Below are positions 54,877 to 63,743 of a DNA stretch of 64,000 bases, piece after piece. Each line of letters opens with the position of its first letter. Positions within the stretch are counted from its first letter, which is position 1. A model generated the notes under the pieces. It was not told the DNA's origin. It did not search any database and worked only from the letters and a program-made list of their open reading frames with translations. Both the position numbers and the translations under genes were made by a program. Source of the DNA: Candidatus Zhuqueibacterota bacterium (GTDB taxonomy: Bacteria; Zhuqueibacterota; Zhuqueibacteria; Residuimicrobiales; Oceaniaggregativiventaceae). The stretch covers positions 1-64,000 of the forward strand of contig WJME01000117.1 in the NCBI GenBank assembly GCA_014728115.1, read 5' to 3'.

Positions 54877-57387
54877 TTATCTCTGAACAGTCATAACCAT
54901 CGTATCGCTGTTCCTTCTTGATGTCAGGCGGCAAAACACAGGTCCACTGGCCAGCGAGTCATTAGACCATCGGATCTGATGAACGCCACGAGGAAACCAT
55001 TGATTGACAGGTATGGCGATCATTTGGCCATTGAGGTTGTATAAACGGATTTCCACCTGGCCCGCAGCAGGAAGAACAAAAGAAATAGTCGTTGCACGAT
55101 GAAAAGGATTGGGAAAATTTTGCAAGAGCCGTGGCTTGTCAGATTGATCATGCCGGGCGTGGTTGATACTGGTTTGTATCTGACTGATCTCGAAATGAAC
55201 TTTGCCTGAATCGACTGCCAAGGTAATAAATCGGTCGGTTCTTTCCAAAGGAGGTGCGATGGTGCCATTAATGCGGACATATGATATTCCCGGATGTATA
55301 AATTTTACCTGTCCTCCACCCGAGATCAGCCATCCCTCCAGTCCGCTCATATAGGCGGTAAAAGTCGAGTCGCTTTCTATTCCTGTGATGCCATTGATCA
55401 AAAATTGACGGCTCTGTCTGAAAAAACAGGTTTGAATCCAGTTGGCTTGATTGCGGTAAAAAGCAAACCTGCCCCTGAACTGAACTTGTTCATACTGCAC
55501 GAGTGAATCATTATCGCTGGTCAATATCACATCCGTAATATCGGAAGAATGAGATAAAAGGGCCCCTTCGGCATTGGCCAGGTTCACGGATTTGATCTTC
55601 AAGGGACGCTGCCAATCGGCATAAGGGATCAAAAGCGTTGCAAAGTTTCTCTGACGCCGGCCATCAGCAGGTATATAGCTGGAATATAAATATCGCCCCA
55701 TAAAGCGACTGCACTCCTCATACGACCCTAGATAACCTGTCCTGATTTCTGTGCAATCCGGCGTGCTGACCTGATAAAGTCCAAGATAAACAGATGGATC
55801 GCGCGGGTTGCATGTTTGAATGGACCACAAATAGTGTCGTTTTTCTTTAATTACTGCAGGCGGTTGAGATGAATTGGGATGAAGCGAGATATTGAATACC
55901 GGATCTTTTCCCCAAGCAGGTCCGGCCGTCACCTGGTCATGGATTAAAAAATAACCCGTCACCTGATGCTGTGGATGAATCAGGATGAGGTCCCGTTGAT
56001 GATGGCCATCCTGAATGGCCTCCCCTGAAGAACCGCTGGCATATTCCAATTCCGGCGTCATCATCCAATCTGTAATTCCCCCCCCACGAAAGGAGTGATG
56101 ATTGGATCCGTTGATGGAAACCGTGTTGGATGCTTCGGCAGTATCATGTAACCACTGCCATAATACCGGATCGGGATTTCCCCAGCCATCATACCCTGAA
56201 TTGCGCAAAACATGAGCACCATAGGCTGCGATATGAATGGCATTGGCCTCTGGATGCGTATGACTGGAAAGTCGTGTATCGATATTCCACAGCACACCGG
56301 CCAGGGCATCGCGGGAACTCGATTCTTCCATCAACCATGCGCCCCCATTGGAAAAAATACGGCTCCCGGGTCTCTCGGGTGTAAAGGGTTTGGAATCGAA
56401 CAAAATATAATGCAACAGATCGCCCTGCAAATCGTCATCTGTCAGAGGACCGATAAACCAGGATGCATAGGCCTTTGCTCGTTGCGAAAAGCGTCCTGCC
56501 CTGAGAGCAGAAAGATCCCAGCGATCAAGGGTTTTTCCCGGGGGTGAATCTCCGAATGTATATGACCGGTTAAACGGAGTCATGGCATAACCGAAAAACC
56601 ACTCGTAAAGATTGATCAATTTCGGATTCGAGTAAAATTCGTTATAGCCCTGGAGTTCGCAGATATCCATAAATATTTTTTTCTGGATACGATTGTCCAA
56701 ATAGAGCCGGTTATGAGCATAGCCGGGACCGGTCGCATAAATTCCATCCTCTGTTGTGAGGTCGAGGATGTAATTCTTGTATAATGTTTTTAAAGAATCA
56801 AAACGGTCGCTGGTGCCGTTATGATAGAGCTCTTTGATCCCTTTGACCGAGTATTCGCTTGCAAACCAGTTCGGTTCATGACGATCGGCCAAATCATCGC
56901 AAATCTCCTCCAGGGTTTGCCTGACATCTGGATTCAGGATATGATACATGACATCGAGCGCCAGATAGGTCATAAACACAGCATGTCCGGGAGTGACACT
57001 GGCAGAATGACCGTCGAGCTGTGCGCGTTGTAAAGCAAGATATTCCATGGCTGGCAAGAGCTGGGATTCTATTCTGTCGGCATAAAAACGGCCATTTACA
57101 CGGTCGAGTATGCTTGCAAGTGCACATGAACTGGCTATGGTCGGGATCGTTTGATAGCAGAGCACATCAAACGAATCATCGGGCAGAAAATTTTCAAACC
57201 TCGCCGCCTCGAGGGCCTTTTGTTTCATCACAGACCAGGGCCAGCGAGCGGATTTTTCGACCAGATGGGGAAGCTCGGAACTCTTGACAATGATATGAGG
57301 ATGGTCCACACTGCCGGACAAAACACTGTGCAGACAAAGGATAAATACCGCAACCCGAAAGAATTGTCGTTGTTCATTAAAAATCAA
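54877..57387 (-). CDS. Heparinase II/III-like polysaccharide lyase with C-terminal secretion domain
   Basis: An 836-residue exported protein with a TTG start and signal peptide (VAVFILCLHSVLSG). Residues about 60-330 form an alpha/alpha toroid (CDDLADRHEPNWFASEYSVK, GPGYAHNRLYLDN), and about 340-650 a beta-sandwich with HTHPEANAIHIAAYGAHVLR and SNTVSINGSNHHS, typical of heparinase II/III. The last about 85 residues carry QNFPNPFHRATTISFVLPAAG, then VEIRLYNLNGQM, a FlgD-like/T9SS-type sorting domain. It would cleave uronic-acid polymers by elimination at the surface. This tail is a main sign of an FCB host. The start could also be internal, but the signal peptide follows the TTG directly. Confidence 0.85.
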   Translation of the reverse strand: MIFNEQRQFFRVAVFILCLHSVLSGSVDHPHIIVKSSELPHLVEKSARWPWSVMKQKALEAARFENFLPDDSFDVLCYQTIPTIASSCALASILDRVNGRFYADRIESQLLPAMEYLALQRAQLDGHSASVTPGHAVFMTYLALDVMYHILNPDVRQTLEEICDDLADRHEPNWFASEYSVKGIKELYHNGTSDRFDSLKTLYKNYILDLTTEDGIYATGPGYAHNRLYLDNRIQKKIFMDICELQGYNEFYSNPKLINLYEWFFGYAMTPFNRSYTFGDSPPGKTLDRWDLSALRAGRFSQRAKAYASWFIGPLTDDDLQGDLLHYILFDSKPFTPERPGSRIFSNGGAWLMEESSSRDALAGVLWNIDTRLSSHTHPEANAIHIAAYGAHVLRNSGYDGWGNPDPVLWQWLHDTAEASNTVSINGSNHHSFRGGGITDWMMTPELEYASGSSGEAIQDGHHQRDLILIHPQHQVTGYFLIHDQVTAGPAWGKDPVFNISLHPNSSQPPAVIKEKRHYLWSIQTCNPRDPSVYLGLYQVSTPDCTEIRTGYLGSYEECSRFMGRYLYSSYIPADGRRQRNFATLLIPYADWQRPLKIKSVNLANAEGALLSHSSDITDVILTSDNDSLVQYEQVQFRGRFAFYRNQANWIQTCFFRQSRQFLINGITGIESDSTFTAYMSGLEGWLISGGGQVKFIHPGISYVRINGTIAPPLERTDRFITLAVDSGKVHFEISQIQTSINHARHDQSDKPRLLQNFPNPFHRATTISFVLPAAGQVEIRLYNLNGQMIAIPVNQWFPRGVHQIRWSNDSLASGPVFCRLTSRRNSDTMVMTVQR

Positions 57388-57676
57388 AGCATCTCTCTTG
57401 AGAATAGATGAAAAATATATGGATAGTGCTTTGGAAAAGATGGTCGTCCAGGAGTGAATGGTTTAAAATACCAACATCATGAACGAGAACAGTTATTCCC
57501 GGAACAAAACCTGCATCCCAGGCAGCTCGTTTCAGTATCCTTGCTGAAAAGCTGGTAAAAGAGTATTTTCCGTTGCATTCAGATATATATTTACCTAACT
57601 TTCCTTCTCGCAGCCTGGTCAAATGCATTTCTGGTCAAGGTCTCTTTAGCGACCGTTTAATGAAAGGAGATCCCTT

Positions 57677-59065
57677 ATGAGCGAGTATTCACGCAGGCAA
57701 TTTTTGCAGCATGCGACATCCAGTCTGGCAGCGTCATCGGTTTTGTCCGCTCCCATGACTGCGTGGGGTCAGCAAAAGGGAGAGCGGCCTCGATCGGGTC
57801 CTGAAACGGTCTCTGTTGTCAACCCCCGCAACCGGGTGCCTCTGAGTTTTATCATCGACGATTCCACCGCCCTGGTCAACATGGCCTATTTTGGGATTCC
57901 GCAATTCGGATATGTCTTTCCCGAACGCTACAAACAGCCCTGGCGCAGCCTGCCCCGGGAAATTCCCGACGCTTTTGTGCGCAAATTCGGTGAATGGTGT
58001 CATGAAAAGGGTGTCAAAGGCAAATACAGCATGGTGCCCTACCCTGCTTGTGTGGGATGGCTGGATCGCGAACTGCCTGGCTGGACCAAGCAGGAGCTGG
58101 ACCAGAGTCTGGACCTGGTTCGTACGCTGATGATGCCTGACTGGGATATCCATCCTGAAATGGTCTCTCACACCCGGGTCATCGACACCAAAACCGGCAG
58201 GCCGTACGAAGAGTATACTGCCGAATATATGGAAAACTGGGAATGGACCACTGGCCGGTCTGTGGATGAAATTGCCGATTATTTGAGTTATGCTTTGAAC
58301 ATTTTGAAAAATGTGGATCTGCCCTGTGAAGGGATCACCACACCTGGCGGATTTGGCAACAAGGCGTTGCCCGAGCTGGCTCAGGCCACTCTGGAATCGT
58401 GCCGTGATGTATTCAATGCGGAAATTCCCCACTATTTTCGTCATCTTTATACCGATGACACCAGTGTGGCACCGCGTGTGGAATATGCTGCAGATCTGGA
58501 TACCGATCATCCCCGCTGTGTCGTCTCGATCATCGGGTGCACCGGGGACTGGTTTGGCGGCTGGGATGGGCTCAATCCCGGTTCTGTCGATCGACTCATC
58601 GGCGAGGATCTCGAATCCGGTCGATTGCCCGAGGTCATCCGTCGCGGCGAACCCGCCATCATGGTCTGCCACTGGCCCGGCATCTATTACAACGGTGAGG
58701 AACTGGGATTCGATATTTTCAAACAAGCGGTAGCCCGGCTGCATCAGGGCTATGATCATCTCATCTGGATGAAACTCTCTGAAATCTCCCGCTATTGGGC
58801 GGCCAGAGAGCTGACAGAGATCGCTTTAAAAGACGACCGTATCCTTCTCAAAGCACCCTTTGCATGTCCTGATTTTACTTTGCAAATGGCCGGTACAGAA
58901 GGAACCGGGTTTAATGTGATACACCGTGGCAAGTCACATTCTCTTACACGGCAAGAGAATCCCAAAAAAATAACGAGCGGTCAATGGAGTCATGCCGGGA
59001 ATCAAACGCTGATTTGTTTTCAGCTCTTAAAAGGCAAAACCGAGCTGGAATTTCAGAGGTCCTGA
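57677..59065 (+). CDS. Tat-exported NodB/deacetylase-like hydrolase
   Basis: A 462-residue protein with an N-terminal Tat motif (SRRQFLQHATSSLAASS) and GAAAGGAGAT before its ATG. The core VPLSFIIDDSTALVNMAYFG has the paired aspartates of polysaccharide deacetylase-like (NodB) folds; other recognisable segments are KGKYSMVPYPACVGWLDREL, SHTRVIDTKTGRPYEEYT, CEGITTPGGFGNKALP, and a MVCHWPG near the end. Similar proteins occur in carbohydrate-degrading loci of Planctomycetes and KSB1. It may remove acetyl groups or hydrolyse a sugar chain; the catalytic His pair was not confirmed. Confidence 0.7.
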   Translation: MSEYSRRQFLQHATSSLAASSVLSAPMTAWGQQKGERPRSGPETVSVVNPRNRVPLSFIIDDSTALVNMAYFGIPQFGYVFPERYKQPWRSLPREIPDAFVRKFGEWCHEKGVKGKYSMVPYPACVGWLDRELPGWTKQELDQSLDLVRTLMMPDWDIHPEMVSHTRVIDTKTGRPYEEYTAEYMENWEWTTGRSVDEIADYLSYALNILKNVDLPCEGITTPGGFGNKALPELAQATLESCRDVFNAEIPHYFRHLYTDDTSVAPRVEYAADLDTDHPRCVVSIIGCTGDWFGGWDGLNPGSVDRLIGEDLESGRLPEVIRRGEPAIMVCHWPGIYYNGEELGFDIFKQAVARLHQGYDHLIWMKLSEISRYWAARELTEIALKDDRILLKAPFACPDFTLQMAGTEGTGFNVIHRGKSHSLTRQENPKKITSGQWSHAGNQTLICFQLLKGKTELEFQRS

Positions 59066-59093
59066 CGCTGACAAAAATACTACCCCTGCAGGG

Positions 59094-59154
59094 TTGAATT
59101 AAGAATGAAAAAGTGAGAATGAATTTTATTCTCAATTCTTCATTCTTAATTCAA
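59094..59154. terminator. Long palindromic hairpin between convergent genes
   Basis: TTGAATTAAGAATGAA (59094-59109) pairs perfectly with TTCATTCTTAATTCAA (59139-59154), and an inner TGAGAAT/ATTCTCA adds seven more pairs around GAATTTT. It lies between two converging genes and may end both transcripts, although it lacks a long T-run. Confidence 0.7.
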
Positions 59155-59219
59155 AGCTATACCGTATCATAAAGCGGGTTAGAGTTAGAGTGCCTGCTCG
59201 GGATCTCCAGAATGCTGTT

Positions 59220-60473
59220 TTATTTCTTTTCGAACCATCGCAAATAGTCAGTCAGGAATCGCAAGCCAAACGAGGTGGCGATATCGCGGTTGACGATCCA
59301 GACCTGATCGTGAATAAAGCGTACACGGGTTTCAAAAAATCCACCGGCCAGGTTCACATCCGGATGATTTGCCGGATATTGATTGGCCAACAACCAGTCC
59401 ACCGATTTTTCAATGTTTTCCTCAAACTCTTCGCCCACACCATATTGCAGCAAACGCAGCCATAGCATGCCGGTAAAGGCCACAGCAGAGCCACAAATAG
59501 ATTTGCGGTTGATCTTGCCGGACACATAGTTTTTATAATAAAACGTGCCATCCCCTTGCTGATATCGCGTGTAAAACCTGGCCGTTTTCAGGGCGGCATC
59601 CAGATAAGCCTTGTTTTGAGTGAGCTCATACCCTTCCAAGAGGGATTCTGCATACCAGAGATTAAAGCGCGGATGAAAATAGCCGCTTTCCTTGTCATTG
59701 GGCATAAAATCCATCCACAATCCATACTCATCCTGATAATCCACAAGGGCGTCACAGAGCTGGACAAAGATATCGCGGTATTTTTCATTGCCGGTATGTT
59801 CATACATGTCTTTAAAGAGCGATCCCTCATTGTTGGGCCGGGCCACATCAAAGAGTTGTTGATTTTCTTTATCCGGCCAAAACGGACTCCAGTCTTTCAG
59901 CACCTCGCCTGTCCGGGCATCGATATTATCATAGAACACCCGTTTTTCCGGCACCCACATGTGTTCCAGCATCCAGGCTCCGGCCTCGGTGGCCACATCG
60001 GCATAGTGATCATTGTCTGTCACCTTGGCGAGCTCAAAGAGCCCGGCTGAGCCATCCGAAACCGTCGCAAAGACGATATAGGGGATCTGGTCGCCATGGA
60101 TGGCATTGAGCATGCCCGTTAATTTGGGATGATCTTTGATCTGTAAAGAGGTCCACCAGTCGCCGGCAGCTTTGGCGGCCTCGAGATAGAGCGGCTCCTG
60201 TGTAATGCGGTACGCCTCTACCAGGCCATAGATCACCTGTCCGGTATGCCAGGCCGGTTCGTAATCATACCAGCGACCATTGATGATGTGATAATCGCAT
60301 CTGGATTTACCTTCCTCATCCAGCAAGACCTCGCTGCTGTACTGTGCAGCCTCATTGATCGCCTTGATAATCGCAGCCTTGCGGGTCAAACCGCTTTGAG
60401 CAAACACCACAACAAATCCGCTCAAAAAAAGGATAGCAATCATTGTGCGAATAAACCTTTTATTGATCTTCAT
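59220..60473 (-). CDS. Exported six-hairpin glycosidase (GH88/GH105-like)
   Basis: A 417-residue protein with a signal peptide (TMIAILFLSGFVVVFA) and GAGGAG before the ATG. Repeated helical hairpins of an (alpha/alpha)6 barrel are clear: YEPAWHTGQVIYGLVEAYRI, YLEAAKAAGDWWTSLQ, VSDGSAGLFELAKVTD, PNNEGSLFKDMYEHTG. Family-wise it is closest to unsaturated glucuronyl/rhamnogalacturonyl hydrolases or AGE-type enzymes; catalytic Asp pairs could not be fixed by eye. With the heparinase-like lyase it could finish cutting 4,5-unsaturated oligosaccharides. Confidence 0.75.
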   Translation of the reverse strand: MKINKRFIRTMIAILFLSGFVVVFAQSGLTRKAAIIKAINEAAQYSSEVLLDEEGKSRCDYHIINGRWYDYEPAWHTGQVIYGLVEAYRITQEPLYLEAAKAAGDWWTSLQIKDHPKLTGMLNAIHGDQIPYIVFATVSDGSAGLFELAKVTDNDHYADVATEAGAWMLEHMWVPEKRVFYDNIDARTGEVLKDWSPFWPDKENQQLFDVARPNNEGSLFKDMYEHTGNEKYRDIFVQLCDALVDYQDEYGLWMDFMPNDKESGYFHPRFNLWYAESLLEGYELTQNKAYLDAALKTARFYTRYQQGDGTFYYKNYVSGKINRKSICGSAVAFTGMLWLRLLQYGVGEEFEENIEKSVDWLLANQYPANHPDVNLAGGFFETRVRFIHDQVWIVNRDIATSFGLRFLTDYLRWFEKK

Positions 60474-60550
60474 ATGCTCCTCATTTTTTTTATGTGTCTG
60501 ATAGTATCTACGACAAAGGACACCAATTTAAAACAAAAGTAATCTCACTC

Positions 60551-60884
60551 TTGTCCAAAAATAGATTTAATATATCCTGAAAAAAATCCACAGAGTTCAG
60601 AGGAAAACAGCAAAAATACAAGCCAGAAACTTATTCTGACTCGATAAAATTAAGGTGTCAACAGTATACACCAAAGCAAGCAAAAACAAAGAATAGAATT
60701 TGTTTCTTAAAAAATTTTTAATTGCAACTAAATGATGGTGCAATATCTTTTATTTTTTTCAAGATTTTATTCTCCGTGATCTCTGTGTGCTCTGTGGTGA
60801 ATTCTATTGACCTGTTTTAGAAAATATTTGCAAGGACTTTAATTTTCAATTTAAAAATCTGCTTTTTCTAACTATTTTGGACAA
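60551..60884. mobile_element. MITE-like intergenic element, copy 3
   Basis: In the 531-base gap 60474-61004, TTGTCCAAAAATAG (60551-60564) and CTATTTTGGACAA (60872-60884) are inverted ends differing by one T. Inside are CCACAGAGTTCAGAGG (near 60588) and its rough inverse CTCCGTGATCTCTGTGTGCTC (near 60772), and about 170 AT-rich bases. No open frame. Outside it, CTTTTTCTTCGTGGTTTTGG at 60918-60937 continues the repeat family and TGTGTCTGATAGTATC near 60492 is another weak copy. Confidence 0.6.
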
Positions 60885-61004
60885 CAGTAAAGTAACCTAT
60901 ATTATCGTCTTTTAATTCTTTTTCTTCGTGGTTTTGGTGACCTTGTGGATCATGAACTTTAAAGCACCTGCTTGAAAAAAGGATCTCAATGGATAATCGT
61001 CACT

Positions 61005-63566
61005 CTATTGATCAGAATGGCTTGTAACCATTTGTGGGATGATATAGTGAAATCCCTGATTTTCCACTTGCTGATCCAACAGTCTGAACATAAATCCCCA
61101 GTTCCCGCGGCCCTGGTCGATTTTCAGGAGCAGCCGGTTTTCTCCTTTTTGCAGATCGAGCTTTACCGAGTCATCATCAGCCTGAGCGAATCGCAGTTCG
61201 TGGTGTTCAAAGACCTTTTTATCGTTCAAAAAAACTTTGATCCCGTCATTGCTGCCCAGTCCCGCCTGAACCGTCATGTTTGCTGGGGCCGTTATCGTGC
61301 AATAGGCATAAGCGACAACGCGTTCAGTTTGGTCGAAAAAACCCTCAAGATCGATCTCATCTCCCAGAGGGGTCGTATGAGGGGTCCAGGTCACTGCAGA
61401 CCCATCGGGCAATTCAATGCTTTCGCCCTCTTTAGGTTCTGCACGAGTCTCTCCACCCATAGACAATAAATAGTCGGTATCGAATCCCACACAGTTACCG
61501 GGTGCATGGGAAGGCAAGCCGGAGACCTTTTTGGGATTGGGAAAACTACCGCATAACAGCCAGGTTTGGAAAAAAGGATCGGACAATTCGCGGATATCCA
61601 GCCGAACCGTAAGAGGGGCCGGCAGGGCATATCCCTTGTCGAATTGATCAAGGGCTTCCTGCAACAGTTCATATACATGAACATAATCTCTTTGAACCGC
61701 GGTAAATTTTTCCTGTACGAGACGCAAGGCATGTTCGTGGTTTTCCTGACGCCATAGATAATCAAAGTCTTCTCCCAGACGCTGCCAGCGGGTTTGCAGG
61801 AAACGGACATTCCATATGAGGTCAGTCAGCAGATGCCGGGTCACTGCAAGATCATTTTGCTGCAGGCAGGCTGCCCGGTATTTTTGAGCCATTGTCAATA
61901 ATCCGTCCCGTACATCTGCCATATAGATCAACTGATTGCAGGCATAGTTGAGAAATTCGAGATCCGTTTGATATCGCTCAATATCGAGTGTGTCGAGAAT
62001 TTCAAGAACTTGTGCAGCCTGAGACTTTATGGTTGGCCAATTGCCAGATGCTATCCTGGCCTGCACGCCTCTTTCAGGGAACAACGATTGCCAGAATACC
62101 GTTGCTTCCATGTTTTGCAACTCGCCAAATTTATCCAGTTCATCGACCAGAGTCATCGCTTGTGCGAGCCTGCCAGAGTCATCTCCATAGCACACATCAG
62201 AAAATCGAGCATCAAAGGTCGATTCCTGGTCGTTCATGGAATGCCAGCTCTGATCTGCAGCCCAGCTCAGGCCATACCAGTTATTGGAGAAAAAGTTAAT
62301 GCCCCAGTCATCCCAGGTGGTGGTGAGAACACCCATAGCCTTTGCGTCGATGCCGTCACGGATAAAGTGTTTGATATTGATTTGGCTGCCGGAAAAATCC
62401 GGATAGATCTTGCGCCAGCAATTGATTCCCGGCGTGACGATCATATCAAAGCCGTGGCGTTGATACGGCTCGAGCATTTCTGAGAATGATTCGCGGGCAC
62501 TATAATCCCAGGGCAACAAAATGATATCTTTATCTAAAAGTGAGAAAATCTCCGGATAATGGAGAGGCATATCACCGGCCACGACGATTCGCTTGTCGTA
62601 TTTGGCCAGCTCATCGCGAATCCAGTTGATGTGATCGCTGAACACCCTTGCTTCTCCCCTTTCCTGCACCATGGTTTTACTGGCCCCTTTACCCAGGGCC
62701 CACAGTTCATCGCCCAGGACCAGAAAATAATCCGACGAGAATGCCGGTGCCAGCTCAGAATAGATATCGGCAAGCAGTTCATAGGATTCCGGAAAAGCGG
62801 GCGACAACATGGAGCCCAACTCGCCAAGAGCTTCATATTGCGGATATGAGAGTATTTTTTCAAAGTGGCCAAAAGACTGAAAGCAGCCCATGAGATCGAT
62901 GTGATATTGCCGGGCATAAGCAGATAACTCGTGGATCTCATCGGGAGACAAAGCACCCGGCGGTGCAAAAAAGGGATGTTTTTCGAGTCTGACCACATTT
63001 TCGATATAGTAGGTCAGGGCATTGATTTTCATTTCGGCCAGCCGGCGGATATTCTCTTTAAAATAATCCATCGTGGGTATGGGACCGCGGCTGATATCAT
63101 CGAGGATGGCACGAATGGGCATATCCGGCCAGTCCACGATCTCGAGGCACGGTATCGCATTTTCATGGGTATGACCGCGGATGATCTGCTTGAGGGTTTG
63201 TACGGCATAAAAGAGTCCGGCCTGCCCGGAGGAGGACATGATAATTTTGTCCTGGTGTATAACCAAGCGATAGCTTTCCGGCCCTTTGGATGCGAGCTCA
63301 TCATTCCGTTGCAGCGCAATTTCGGCTTGGCCGGTTCTTACAACAGAGGGAGATGACCCCGTTAGGGTTTCGATTTCATTTGCGAGTTGCCGGGCAGCAA
63401 ACGAATCCGAATCATCCTGGATTTTGATCCGGCAGGATTGGGTAAAAAGAAATTCTCCCCCGATCTCTTTAACCTCTTGTGGGTAGGGTATCAAATGCAG
63501 AGTTTGAGAGAATGCCAGAGAGATGCAGCCCAATATAAAGACAGATAAAAATGGTAAACGGTTCAT
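61005..63566 (-). CDS. Exported GH20-family beta-N-acetylhexosaminidase
   Basis: An 853-residue enzyme with a signal peptide (SVFILGCISLAFS). An N-terminal GH20b-type domain (LIPYPQEVKEIGGEFLFT, YRLVIHQDKIIMSSSGQAGLFYAVQTLKQ) is followed by the TIM barrel: RAILDDISRGPIPTMDYF, YARQYHIDLMGCFQSFGH, and the catalytic Asp-Glu pair in YFLVLGDELWALG. A long helical segment (about 480-640) and a C-terminal beta-sandwich (about 650-850) complete it; GLGSNDGIKVFLNDKKVF resembles a PA14/jelly-roll ligand domain. GAGGAAACT precedes the start. It would release terminal N-acetylhexosamine from glycans. Confidence 0.9.
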   Translation of the reverse strand: MNRLPFLSVFILGCISLAFSQTLHLIPYPQEVKEIGGEFLFTQSCRIKIQDDSDSFAARQLANEIETLTGSSPSVVRTGQAEIALQRNDELASKGPESYRLVIHQDKIIMSSSGQAGLFYAVQTLKQIIRGHTHENAIPCLEIVDWPDMPIRAILDDISRGPIPTMDYFKENIRRLAEMKINALTYYIENVVRLEKHPFFAPPGALSPDEIHELSAYARQYHIDLMGCFQSFGHFEKILSYPQYEALGELGSMLSPAFPESYELLADIYSELAPAFSSDYFLVLGDELWALGKGASKTMVQERGEARVFSDHINWIRDELAKYDKRIVVAGDMPLHYPEIFSLLDKDIILLPWDYSARESFSEMLEPYQRHGFDMIVTPGINCWRKIYPDFSGSQINIKHFIRDGIDAKAMGVLTTTWDDWGINFFSNNWYGLSWAADQSWHSMNDQESTFDARFSDVCYGDDSGRLAQAMTLVDELDKFGELQNMEATVFWQSLFPERGVQARIASGNWPTIKSQAAQVLEILDTLDIERYQTDLEFLNYACNQLIYMADVRDGLLTMAQKYRAACLQQNDLAVTRHLLTDLIWNVRFLQTRWQRLGEDFDYLWRQENHEHALRLVQEKFTAVQRDYVHVYELLQEALDQFDKGYALPAPLTVRLDIRELSDPFFQTWLLCGSFPNPKKVSGLPSHAPGNCVGFDTDYLLSMGGETRAEPKEGESIELPDGSAVTWTPHTTPLGDEIDLEGFFDQTERVVAYAYCTITAPANMTVQAGLGSNDGIKVFLNDKKVFEHHELRFAQADDDSVKLDLQKGENRLLLKIDQGRGNWGFMFRLLDQQVENQGFHYIIPQMVTSHSDQ

Positions 63567-63599
63567 AGTTTCCTCAACAAATCAAATCCAGCCTAAAAG

Positions 63600-63628
63600 A
63601 TCCACGAGATACATAAAGGACACAAATC
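63600..63628. repeat. Repeat copy upstream of the GH20 gene
   Basis: Read on the minus strand this is ATTTGTGTCCTTTATGTATC followed by TCGTGGA, matching the CTTTGTG/CTCTGTG repeat pattern. The gap 63567-63743 holds nothing else recognised. Confidence 0.45.
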
Positions 63629-63743
63629 TATAATTCAGGTCAATCATAAATTTAAGGGGAACAGGTTCGTGGTCTTGTTGGAGAATTATTCAAGCACGCG
63701 CCAGACTGTTAATTATAATTATTTGTACTCTAAAATTTACAAG

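Noticed and set aside
57734-58759. 341-codon minus-strand frame
   Set aside because: Antisense to the Tat-exported plus-strand gene; no family-like sequence.
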